Shown in pieces: positions 1-5,394 of a stretch of DNA of 9,721 nucleotides. The notes beneath the pieces were generated by a model, which was not told where the DNA came from, made no database searches, and was given only the letters and a program-made list of their open reading frames with translations. The DNA is from Anaerolineae bacterium. GTDB lineage: Bacteria > Chloroflexota > Anaerolineae > 4572-78 > J111. The stretch spans positions 1 through 9,721 of the forward strand of contig JAHDWA010000159.1 of assembly GCA_023382535.1 (NCBI GenBank), in the 5' to 3' direction. Position 1 is the stretch's first letter. The number at the start of each line of letters is the position of its first letter. Both the position numbers and the translations under genes were made by a program.

Positions 1-1
1 C

Positions 2-337
2 GCCAAGACCGTTGAATTGCACGAAACCAAAATGGACGAGAATGATGTAATGCGGATGCAACCCGTGCCCAATATTCCCATACCGGCCGGCGGCTCGGCG
101 ACTCTCCAGCCAGGCGGCCTGCACGTGATGTTGATTGGCATGCAAAAAGAACTGGCGCCGGGCGACAAAATCAGCCTGACCCTTACCTTCGAGAAAGCGG
201 GGCCGATGACGGTGGAAGCGGAGGTACGGGAAGGTACCTCGATGGGCCAGATGGACCACGGTGGGAGCGAAGAGCAGGGCGAGCACAACAAAGATGCCGA
301 ACACGGCGAGCACGACCATGGGGCTGAACATAACTAA
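2..337 (+). CDS. PCuAC-family periplasmic copper chaperone, 3' part
   Basis: This is the C-terminal 111 residues of a copper(I) chaperone of the PCuAC (DUF461) family; the signal peptide and first strands lie left of the window. Family members carry Cu(I) outside the cytoplasmic membrane, typically to the CuA centre of cytochrome c oxidase together with Sco proteins. Visible residues start VELHE, then a Met-rich VMRMQPV segment, IPAGG, LQPGG, LHVML and LTLTF, the usual order of the family. Ligand spacing M-x21-H-x-M is exact (visible residues 19, 41, 43); the first His (visible 7) is 11 rather than the usual 10 residues before that Met. A tail of about 30 residues rich in His, Glu and Asp (HGG, EHN, EHGEHDHG, EHN) adds probable extra metal ligands. 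The frame stays open to base 2, so no start can be assigned. A cupredoxin gene follows 41 bases downstream. The family call is firm; the exact recipient is unknown. Confidence 0.9.
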   Translation, partial: AKTVELHETKMDENDVMRMQPVPNIPIPAGGSATLQPGGLHVMLIGMQKELAPGDKISLTLTFEKAGPMTVEAEVREGTSMGQMDHGGSEEQGEHNKDAEHGEHDHGAEHN

Positions 338-378
338 CCCCTACAGAATCGGCCAAGCTGGTTAAGAGGTGGTACACT

Positions 379-762
379 ATGAACAGAAGCCTGCTGTTGA
401 GGATAATTCCAGCCCTACTGCTGCTGGGCCTGCTGGGCTGGTTTGCCGCCGGACAGTACGAATCGGTGCGTCGAGTCGTCTATATCATTCCGCCCGGTGT
501 GGGTTCAGGACAGGTAACCTTTGATATGCCGGACGAAATCGTTTTAACCCTGGGGGTGAAGGACACTATCGTCATTGAAAACCAAGATGATGTTATTCAC
601 ACCTTTGGCCCGTTTGTGGTTGCGCCCCGAACTACTCTGACCCACCGTTTCCATCACGTTATGAACTACGAGGGCGTTTGCACCTTCCACCGGGAACGAC
701 AAATGAAGGTGGTGGTTAATCCGGCGCCGTGGCAGCTCCACTTTTTTTACACAGAAGATTAG
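379..762 (+). CDS. Membrane-anchored cupredoxin (plastocyanin-like blue-copper protein)
   Basis: This 127-residue protein has an N-terminal hydrophobic segment (about residues 5-24, Leu-rich) that looks like an uncleaved anchor, followed by one cupredoxin-like beta domain on the outer face. Type-1 copper ligands are visible: H74 in VIHTF, then C101, H104 and M109 in a C-x2-H-x4-M loop with the same spacing as plastocyanin. A second His cluster (H89, H92, H93) precedes the loop. Such proteins carry electrons or bind and hand over copper. The start is ATG with an agaggtgg ribosome site about 8 bases upstream. It lies 41 bases after the PCuAC gene on the same strand, so the two are probably co-transcribed and both handle copper at the cell surface. 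Nitrosocyanin-like or oxidase subunit II-like soluble domains are alternatives, but the two-Cys CuA motif is absent. Confidence 0.82.
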   Translation: MNRSLLLRIIPALLLLGLLGWFAAGQYESVRRVVYIIPPGVGSGQVTFDMPDEIVLTLGVKDTIVIENQDDVIHTFGPFVVAPRTTLTHRFHHVMNYEGVCTFHRERQMKVVVNPAPWQLHFFYTED

Positions 763-773
763 CCTGGTGTGGA

Positions 774-806
774 CCCCCTGGGAGCGGCCAAGCCGTCCCC
801 AGGGGG
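774..806. terminator. Strong GC hairpin between convergent genes
   Basis: The arms CCCCCTGGG (774-782) and CCCAGGGGG (798-806) are perfectly complementary. The 15-base loop contains a second stem, CGGC (785-788) with GCCG (792-795). It lies 12 bases after the cupredoxin stop and 12 bases after the dehydrogenase stop on the other strand, so it could serve both directions. Neither side has a T tract, so it is not a classical intrinsic terminator; it may instead protect 3' ends. Confidence 0.5.
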
Positions 807-818
807 AGTCAGCGGAGT

Positions 819-1790
819 TTAGTACACCTCAGGATTGACGCAGGTAGGCAGCCGCCGGCCGCTGAGGCCGGCGAGCAGGTTTTCTGCGGCCATGAGCGAC
901 ATCTTATCGCGGGTGGGTTTGCTGGCGCTGGCGATATGAGGGACAATGATCAAGTTGTCGAGCTCGAGCAGCGGACTGTCCATAGGCAGCGGCTCAGGGT
1001 CGGTCACATCCAGGGCAGCGGCGAAGATTTTGTCCTCTTTCAGCGCTTCGTACAACGCCTGCCCGTCAACCACCGGGCCGCGCGAGGTGTTAACTAAGAC
1101 CGCGCTGGGTTTCATCAGGGCCAGGGTCTCGCGGTTGATCAGATGGCGGGTTTGCTCGTTGAGGAGGGTGTGCAGGGAAATGAAGTCAGACTCGCGCAGC
1201 AGAGTCTCCAAATCCACCGCCGTGCCCGGCAGGTCTGAACCGGGTGCGACCATAGGATCGTGATAGAGAATGCGCATATCAAAACCGCTGGCGCGTTTGG
1301 CCATTGCCTGGCCAATGCGCCCGTAGCCAATAATCCCCAGGGTAGCCCCGGTAATATCCGGGCCAAGCAAAATTGACGGTCCCCAGGTTTTCCATTTACC
1401 GGCCCGGACGTAGCCGTCGCCTTCAACCACCCGCCGGGCGGCCGCAACGAGCAGGGCAAAGGCAAAGTCGGCGGTAGCGTCGGTCAGGATGCCGGGGGTG
1501 TTGCCCACCGGGATTTTGCGGGCGGTTGCCGCCGGAATGTCAATGTTATCAAAACCAACCGCATGGTTGCTGATGACCTTTAATTGGGGGCCGGCCGCGT
1601 CCATAAGCTGACCGTCAATCCGGTCGGTCAGCAGGCAGAGTAAGCCGTCTACCCTGCGCACCCGTTCCAGCAAGACCTCGTAGGGCGGCGGTAATTCTTC
1701 GGTCCACAGATCAACTTCGCAGGCTTCCTTGACCAGGTCGAAGCCTTTATCCGGGATAATCCGGGTGACAAATACTTTAGGTTTAGCCAT
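819..1790 (-). CDS. D-2-hydroxyacid dehydrogenase (glyoxylate/hydroxypyruvate reductase type)
   Basis: This 323-residue enzyme belongs to the NAD(P)-dependent D-isomer 2-hydroxyacid dehydrogenases. It most resembles D-glycerate dehydrogenase / glyoxylate reductase, which interconvert glyoxylate with glycolate or hydroxypyruvate with D-glycerate in the cytoplasm. The family order is complete: N-terminal substrate lobe, [10 protein letters not shown] at 75-84, nucleotide loop GYGRIG at 155-160, and the catalytic set R237 (NTSRGP), E266 (DPEP) and H285 (VPHIASAS). An Asp (D178, in YHDP) near the end of the second Rossmann strand suggests NAD(H) rather than NADP(H). The start was placed at base 1790 because an aaaggaga ribosome site lies just upstream (about 1795-1803) and the family begins at this point; an extension to 1859 would add 23 unrelated residues. 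An aminotransferase gene lies 168 bases upstream on the same strand. Substrate specificity among glyoxylate, hydroxypyruvate and related acids cannot be read from sequence. Confidence 0.92.
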   Translation of the reverse strand: MAKPKVFVTRIIPDKGFDLVKEACEVDLWTEELPPPYEVLLERVRRVDGLLCLLTDRIDGQLMDAAGPQLKVISNHAVGFDNIDIPAATARKIPVGNTPGILTDATADFAFALLVAAARRVVEGDGYVRAGKWKTWGPSILLGPDITGATLGIIGYGRIGQAMAKRASGFDMRILYHDPMVAPGSDLPGTAVDLETLLRESDFISLHTLLNEQTRHLINRETLALMKPSAVLVNTSRGPVVDGQALYEALKEDKIFAAALDVTDPEPLPMDSPLLELDNLIIVPHIASASKPTRDKMSLMAAENLLAGLSGRRLPTCVNPEVY

Positions 1791-1809
1791 AAGAATCTCC
1801 TTTGAAAAT

Positions 1810-1830
1810 AGTAGACAGTAGACGGTAGAC
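1810..1830. repeat. Three tandem 7-bp units (AGTAGAC type)
   Basis: AGTAGAC, AGTAGAC and GGTAGAC follow one another without gaps in the leader of the dehydrogenase gene, about 20-40 bases upstream of its start codon. The function is unknown. Slippage during replication or a protein-binding site would both fit. Confidence 0.6.
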
Positions 1831-1858
1831 AGGGAAATCATACGACTCTGCGACCTCA

Positions 1859-1904
1859 CCCCTTCGGGTGCAGGCCGCGCCCCTTCGGGCGTCCCCGAAG
1901 GGGG
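1859..1904. repeat. Duplicated CCCCTTCGGG element with 10-bp hairpin
   Basis: CCCCTTCGGG occurs at 1859-1868 and again at 1880-1889. The second copy pairs with CCCGAAGGGG at 1894-1903 across a 4-base loop, giving a 10-bp stem; the first copy could pair with the same arm, so two alternative stems are possible. It lies in the 168-base spacer between the aminotransferase stop and the dehydrogenase start. It could end aminotransferase transcription or act as a processing or attenuation hairpin, but no T tract follows in the minus direction. Confidence 0.55.
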
Positions 1905-1958
1905 AAAGGGCGTGCTACCCTGCTACCTTTATTTTTATCAATGTTAAAAAGATAGTTA

Positions 1959-3155
1959 TTAACTTTCGGCCCAGGCTTTGAATTTGGCCAGGCCCTCTTT
2001 AATTTCCCCAATATTTATCCCTGAGTAAGCCAGCCGGATGTAAAAATCCTTTTCGCCGGGCAGGGCGCGGCCAAAGTGCAGACGGGTGCAGACCGAGACG
2101 CCGGTTTCGGTGAGCATCGCTTTGCGAAATTCGTCGTAATGGGCCAAGCCTTTTTTCTGCATCAGCCCGGTCACGTTGGGGAACAGGTAAAAGGTGGCGT
2201 TGGGCCGGAAGCAGCGCACGCCTTCAATCGAGTTCAGGATGTCTACGGCGGCGTCGCGCCGTTCCTTGAGCGTGGCTAAAATCTGCTTCACCTCGCTCTG
2301 GTCGCCGGTCAGACCCTCAATCGCGCCGTACTGAATAAAGTGGTTGGGGCAGGATTCATCGTTGACGTTAAGCTTGGCAATCACGTCAATGATCTCCTTC
2401 GGGCCGATGGTAGCGCCCAGCCGCCAGCCGGTCATGGCGAATTTTTTGGAGAAGGTGTAGAGAATCACGCAGCGCTCGGCCATGCCCGGCAGCGAGGCCA
2501 GGGAGCGGCTTTTCCCTTCATAGCGAATGTCAAAATAGGCTTCGTCGCACAACACATAGAGGTCATGCTTGAGGACTAATTCGGCCACCTGTTCCAATTC
2601 CGCCGGCGAACATTCCGCGCCCATTGGATTTTGCAGGTCGTTCAGCACCAGTAACCGGGTGCGCGGCGTAATACTTTTTTCGAGACCCGCCATATCAAAT
2701 GCAAAATTGTCTGTGCCTTCAACATAGCGGTAAGGTACAGCCTTGCCGCCGTGGAACTCGATCTGCGACTCGTAAATGGGATAGCCGGGATTGGGATAGA
2801 GGACTTCATCGCCCGGATTCATCAGGGCCATGATGAATTTGGTGATGGTGGGTTTGCCGCCCGGCTGGATGGCAACATTCTCCATGGCGTAATGAGTCCC
2901 GTGGGAGGCATTGATGTCCTCGGCCAGCACGGCTCGCAGTTGAGGAATGCCGACATTGGGACAGTAGCCGGTTTTGCCATCTTTGATGGCTTTGAAGGAG
3001 GCTTCGACCACATTGGCGGGGGTCGGCAGGTTCATGTCGCCCAAGTGGAAGGGGTAGACTTTGTGTCCCTGGGCGGCAAAGGCAGCCGCCTCAGCCGAAA
3101 CTGCAAAAGCGGTTTCTGTACCCAGTCGCGAAATACGGTCAGCTATTTTTATCAT
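1959..3155 (-). CDS. Class I/II PLP-dependent aminotransferase
   Basis: This 398-residue fold-type I enzyme exchanges amino groups between amino acids and 2-oxo acids in the cytoplasm. It has normal length for the aspartate/LL-diaminopimelate/alanine aminotransferase group. Visible active-site elements are PGGKPT (98-103), NPGYPIY (122-128), N176 in LQNPMG, D204 and Y207 in CDEAYFD, the Schiff-base lysine K237 in TFSKKFAMTGWR with R245, and the carboxylate-binding R374 in YIRLAYS. The usual NPTG is NPMG, and the Ser usually two residues after the Leu-Asn pair is replaced, so it belongs to a divergent subgroup; the substrate is not predictable. The start has a gaggtg ribosome site seven bases upstream. 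It precedes the hydroxyacid dehydrogenase on the same strand; a shared 2-oxo acid intermediate (for example hydroxypyruvate from serine) is possible but only inferred. Confidence 0.9.
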   Translation of the reverse strand: MIKIADRISRLGTETAFAVSAEAAAFAAQGHKVYPFHLGDMNLPTPANVVEASFKAIKDGKTGYCPNVGIPQLRAVLAEDINASHGTHYAMENVAIQPGGKPTITKFIMALMNPGDEVLYPNPGYPIYESQIEFHGGKAVPYRYVEGTDNFAFDMAGLEKSITPRTRLLVLNDLQNPMGAECSPAELEQVAELVLKHDLYVLCDEAYFDIRYEGKSRSLASLPGMAERCVILYTFSKKFAMTGWRLGATIGPKEIIDVIAKLNVNDESCPNHFIQYGAIEGLTGDQSEVKQILATLKERRDAAVDILNSIEGVRCFRPNATFYLFPNVTGLMQKKGLAHYDEFRKAMLTETGVSVCTRLHFGRALPGEKDFYIRLAYSGINIGEIKEGLAKFKAWAES

Positions 3156-3420
3156 GGTTCACCTCAGATTGATTAAATGGAGTTTAGGGTAGAAAATCAG
3201 GGGATCGTCATGCGGACAGACCACCCGATGGTGGACAATGGGGATATAAACGAATGTATCCTTATCACCGCCGTGAAGTTTAGCAAGGTGCTCCAATTTG
3301 GTCAAGTGGCGTGCTGCTGCGGAAACGGGTACATCCCATAATGTAGGACAAGTTGTCAACTTGCCGTAGGTACAGAACCGCCTAAAATTTGGGGCAGACC
3401 GGCTTACAGAAACGATGATA

Positions 3421-3449
3421 TTGACAGCCAGGTACAACCCAAGTATAGT
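3421..3449 (+). promoter_or_regulatory. Near-consensus sigma70-type promoter for the VOC gene
   Basis: TTGACA (3421-3426) and TATAGT (3444-3449) are separated by exactly 17 bases, the optimal spacing. This predicts a transcript start near 3456 and a leader of about 58 bases before the VOC start codon. It is the best promoter match in the window. Confidence 0.7.
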
Positions 3450-3473
3450 ACACACCCCAGACAGCCTTGTACT
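3447..3473. promoter_or_regulatory. Candidate operator (AGTACA / TGTACT inverted repeat)
   Basis: AGTACA (3447-3452) and TGTACT (3468-3473) form an inverted repeat with a 15-base gap. It overlaps the -10 box and the predicted transcript start, where a repressor would block polymerase. Arms of 6 bp can arise by chance, so this is tentative. Confidence 0.3.
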
Positions 3474-3513
3474 GTCAACTCACCCCTATCAAAAGCTAAA
3501 AAAGGGAGCAGCT

Positions 3514-3903
3514 ATGAAAATAGAACATGTCGCCTTCAATGTGCCCGATGCGGTCAAAGCGGCCCAATGGTATGTCGAACACCTGGGCATGCAGATTGTG
3601 CGATCCTCCAGGGAGTCGCCTTATATCCACTTTGTTGCCGACAGCGCCGGGCAGACGGTGCTGGAACTGTACAGCAATCCGGCCGTTCCCACCCCGGATT
3701 ATGCCGGGATGCACCCCTTCAGCCTGCACATTGCCTTTGTTGTGGATGACGTCGAAGCCGCCCGTGCGCGCCTCGCAGCAGCCGGGGCTACCCTGGACGG
3801 CGAAACGACCACAACCCCTGCCGGCGATCAATTGGCGTTTGTACGCGACCCCTGGGGTGTCACCTTGCAGTTGGCCAAGCGGGCCACTCCCCTTTTAGGC
3901 TGA
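3514..3903 (+). CDS. VOC-superfamily (glyoxalase/bleomycin-resistance fold) protein
   Basis: This 129-residue single-subunit protein has the paired beta-alpha-beta-beta-beta modules of the vicinal oxygen chelate superfamily: module 1 from about residue 2 (IEHVAFNVPD) to 55, module 2 from about 68 (PFSLHIAFVVDD) to 122. Predicted metal positions are H5, E51 (LELYSN) and H72, with Q119 where the terminal Glu normally sits in the DPWGVTLQL motif. The superfamily includes glyoxalases, dioxygenases, epimerases and antibiotic-binding proteins; nothing here decides which. The ATG at 3514 was chosen because gggag (3504-3508) lies five bases upstream and homology begins at once; an upstream in-frame start at 3415 would overlap the promoter. 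It stands alone under its own promoter, 84 bases before the methyltransferase gene, so limited co-transcription is possible. Confidence 0.85.
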   Translation: MKIEHVAFNVPDAVKAAQWYVEHLGMQIVRSSRESPYIHFVADSAGQTVLELYSNPAVPTPDYAGMHPFSLHIAFVVDDVEAARARLAAAGATLDGETTTTPAGDQLAFVRDPWGVTLQLAKRATPLLG

Positions 3904-3987
3904 GGCGAGGGTTGGAAGAGGCAAAGAGGCGATGTCTCGAATTCTCGCTTCACGTTTCCTCGATTCCCAGATTCGATTGAGATTACC

Positions 3988-5190
3988 GTGGCTCTAGTTC
4001 AATCCCGCTCCGGGCCGCCGCTCCAACTCCGGCTGGCCCGTGATCTGACCCGTTCGATCAAGCGCGGCCACCCCTGGGTTTACGCCGAGGCCCTGCGCCA
4101 CCTGCCGCCAGCCTCGCCAGGCGCGCCGGCGCTGCTCCTGGATAACAAGAAAGGGCGGGAGATCGCTCGCGGCTTTTACGACCCGCACAGCCCGCTGGCG
4201 TTTCGCGTCTGCACCACGGCGCCAGGGGAGAAGCTGAATGAGCGCTGGGCGCAACGGAGCTTTGAGCGCGCCCTGGCGCTGCGCCGGATGCTGTTTGACC
4301 AGCGCACCACCGGCTTCCGGCTGTTCCACGGCGAAGGCGACGGCCTGCCGGGCTTAATTTGTGATATTTACGGCGAGGGGGCGGTGCTGCAACTCGACGG
4401 GGCGGGACCGAGCGGTTTCTGGCACACGCCTGGTATTGCCGAGTGGCTGGCCCAGGCTCTCCCGGTAAAGTGGGTCTACGAACGCAGCCGCGTCGAAGGG
4501 AATACCGTGGAGCGCGCCTTGCTGGGCGAGACACCCCCAGCTCCCCTTCATTTCCTTGAAAATGGGGTCAGTTTTGCCGTAGATGTTGTGCGGGGGCAAA
4601 AAACCGGCTTCTTTCTCGACCAGCGCGACAACCGCCAAAAAATCCGGGAGATGGCGGCGGGCCGGCGTGTCCTCAATGTTTTTGGTTACACCGGCGGCTT
4701 TTCGATCTGCGCGGGACTGGGCGGGGCCAGCCATGTCACCACCGTGGACCTGGCGGCACCCGCGCTGGCGGCGGCCCAGGCGAATTGGGCCTTGAACGAT
4801 CTGCCACCCACTCTGCATGAAGTGGTTGCTGCCGATGCCTTTGAGTTTCTGGCCGAGGCCGCCGGGCAGGGAATTTTTTGGGATTTGGTGATTGTTGACC
4901 CGCCCTCCTTTGCCGCGTCGCAGGCCGCCGTGCCAAAGGCCGTTGCCGCTTATCAAAAACTCATCGGCGCGGCGGCAGGCGTAACTGCGCCGGGCGGATT
5001 GTTAGCGGCGGCGTCTTGCTCCAGCCATGTAGGGCTGGAGGCATTTTTGAGCGCGTGCGAAGAAGGCATCTCCCTGGCCCGCCGCAAGGCAACGGTGCTG
5101 TATCTCGGCGGGCAGCCGGCGGACCACCCAACACCGCTGGCCCTGCCGGAGTTTCGCTATTTGAAGTTTGTGCTGATGCGGGTGGAGTAA
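3988..5190 (+). CDS. rlmI: RlmI-like class I SAM-dependent 23S rRNA (cytosine-5) methyltransferase
   Basis: This 400-residue protein matches the RlmI/YccW family, which in E. coli (396 residues) makes m5C1962 in 23S rRNA using S-adenosylmethionine. An N-terminal PUA-type RNA-binding region covers roughly residues 12-80 (KRGHPWVYAEAL, LDNKKGREIARGFYDP), followed by the GDGLPGL strand-turn. The methyltransferase domain shows GQKTGFFLDQRDNR (203-216), SAM motif I NVFGYTGG (230-237), the acidic D254, motif IV DPPSF (304-308) and the catalytic Cys in SCS (C344). The start is GTG at 3988; no strong ribosome site is visible (only a weak ttgag), but no better in-frame start exists before the conserved KRGHPW. 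The gene ends with ggtggagtaa, whose ggtggag could serve the short frame that starts eight bases later. The family is certain; the target cytosine in this organism is inferred. Confidence 0.9.
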   Translation: MALVQSRSGPPLQLRLARDLTRSIKRGHPWVYAEALRHLPPASPGAPALLLDNKKGREIARGFYDPHSPLAFRVCTTAPGEKLNERWAQRSFERALALRRMLFDQRTTGFRLFHGEGDGLPGLICDIYGEGAVLQLDGAGPSGFWHTPGIAEWLAQALPVKWVYERSRVEGNTVERALLGETPPAPLHFLENGVSFAVDVVRGQKTGFFLDQRDNRQKIREMAAGRRVLNVFGYTGGFSICAGLGGASHVTTVDLAAPALAAAQANWALNDLPPTLHEVVAADAFEFLAEAAGQGIFWDLVIVDPPSFAASQAAVPKAVAAYQKLIGAAAGVTAPGGLLAAASCSSHVGLEAFLSACEEGISLARRKATVLYLGGQPADHPTPLALPEFRYLKFVLMRVE

Positions 5191-5198
5191 AATCACGA

Positions 5199-5342
5199 AT
5201 GCCACGAGGGGTGTGGTATCGCGCCTGCACGCCGGAGGTCCTGGAACGGATTATCCAGGAGCACCTCATCGGTGGGCAGCCAGTGGCCGAATTTGTGATC
5301 ACGACCCATCCCCTGCCTGTTCCCCTACCCAACCATCAATAA
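5199..5342 (+). pseudogene. C-terminal remnant of a thioredoxin-like [2Fe-2S] ferredoxin
   Basis: The 47 codons encode MPRGVWYRACTPEVLERI, then an IQEHLIGGQPVAEFVI segment and a short Pro-rich tail. This matches from memory the C-terminal third of the roughly 100-residue thioredoxin-like [2Fe-2S] ferredoxins (typically YPdGvWY..vTPedv.eIveeHl.gG.pVe.l). The N-terminal part with the cluster-binding cysteines is absent; only one Cys (residue 10) remains and no iron-sulfur site is possible. The match begins at the start codon, eight bases after the rRNA methyltransferase stop, so an internal deletion or recombination next to that gene probably removed the 5' two thirds. Upstream bases in this frame (inside the methyltransferase gene) encode nothing ferredoxin-like. 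The ggtggag at 5181-5187 is about 11 bases away, so translation as a small peptide is possible. The stop codon overlaps the T tract of the opposing terminator. Confidence 0.65.
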
Positions 5343-5373
5343 AAAAGGAGTGCGGATTTCAGTCCACACTCCT
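5340..5373 (-). terminator. Intrinsic terminator of the FAS1-LysM gene
   Basis: Read on the minus strand, the arm at 5373-5363 (AGGAGTGTGGA) pairs with the arm at 5356-5346 (TCCGCACTCCT), 11 bp with one mismatch and a 6-base loop. A run of six T follows immediately (5346-5341). This is the classical rho-independent form, 22 bases after the stop codon of the FAS1-LysM gene. Confidence 0.85.
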
Positions 5374-5394
5374 GTATTCACTGCAAACTATAGT

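Larger units (their letters stand above)
3156..3513. other. Divergent intergenic region with a promoter
   Basis: These 358 bases separate the minus-strand aminotransferase from the plus-strand VOC gene. They hold the plus-strand promoter listed separately, the aminotransferase ribosome site, and a small palindrome (CCACC at 3221-3225 with GGTGG at 3230-3234). A 98-codon minus-strand frame ending at 3159 has no visible ribosome site or recognisable family, so I did not call it a gene. I found no convincing minus-strand -10/-35 pair for the aminotransferase. Confidence 0.6.

Noticed and set aside
1791..1859. N-terminal extension of the hydroxyacid dehydrogenase
   Set aside because: The 23 added residues cover the ribosome site and the 7-bp tandem repeat and match nothing in the family.
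1921..1958. Intrinsic terminator directly after the aminotransferase
   Set aside because: TTTTTA and TAAAAA arms exist but the stem is only AT pairs and no T run follows on the minus strand.
3159..3455. 98-codon open frame on the minus strand upstream of the aminotransferase
   Set aside because: It has no visible ribosome site, no recognisable family and mixed composition, and it overlaps the VOC promoter. Probably spacer DNA.
3934..3987. Inverted repeat TCGAAT / ATTCGA before the methyltransferase start
   Set aside because: Only six bases per arm with a gap of about 28; easily expected by chance.
4354..4956. 200-codon open frame on the minus strand
   Set aside because: It is antisense to the rRNA methyltransferase, whose motifs are complete across the whole stretch.
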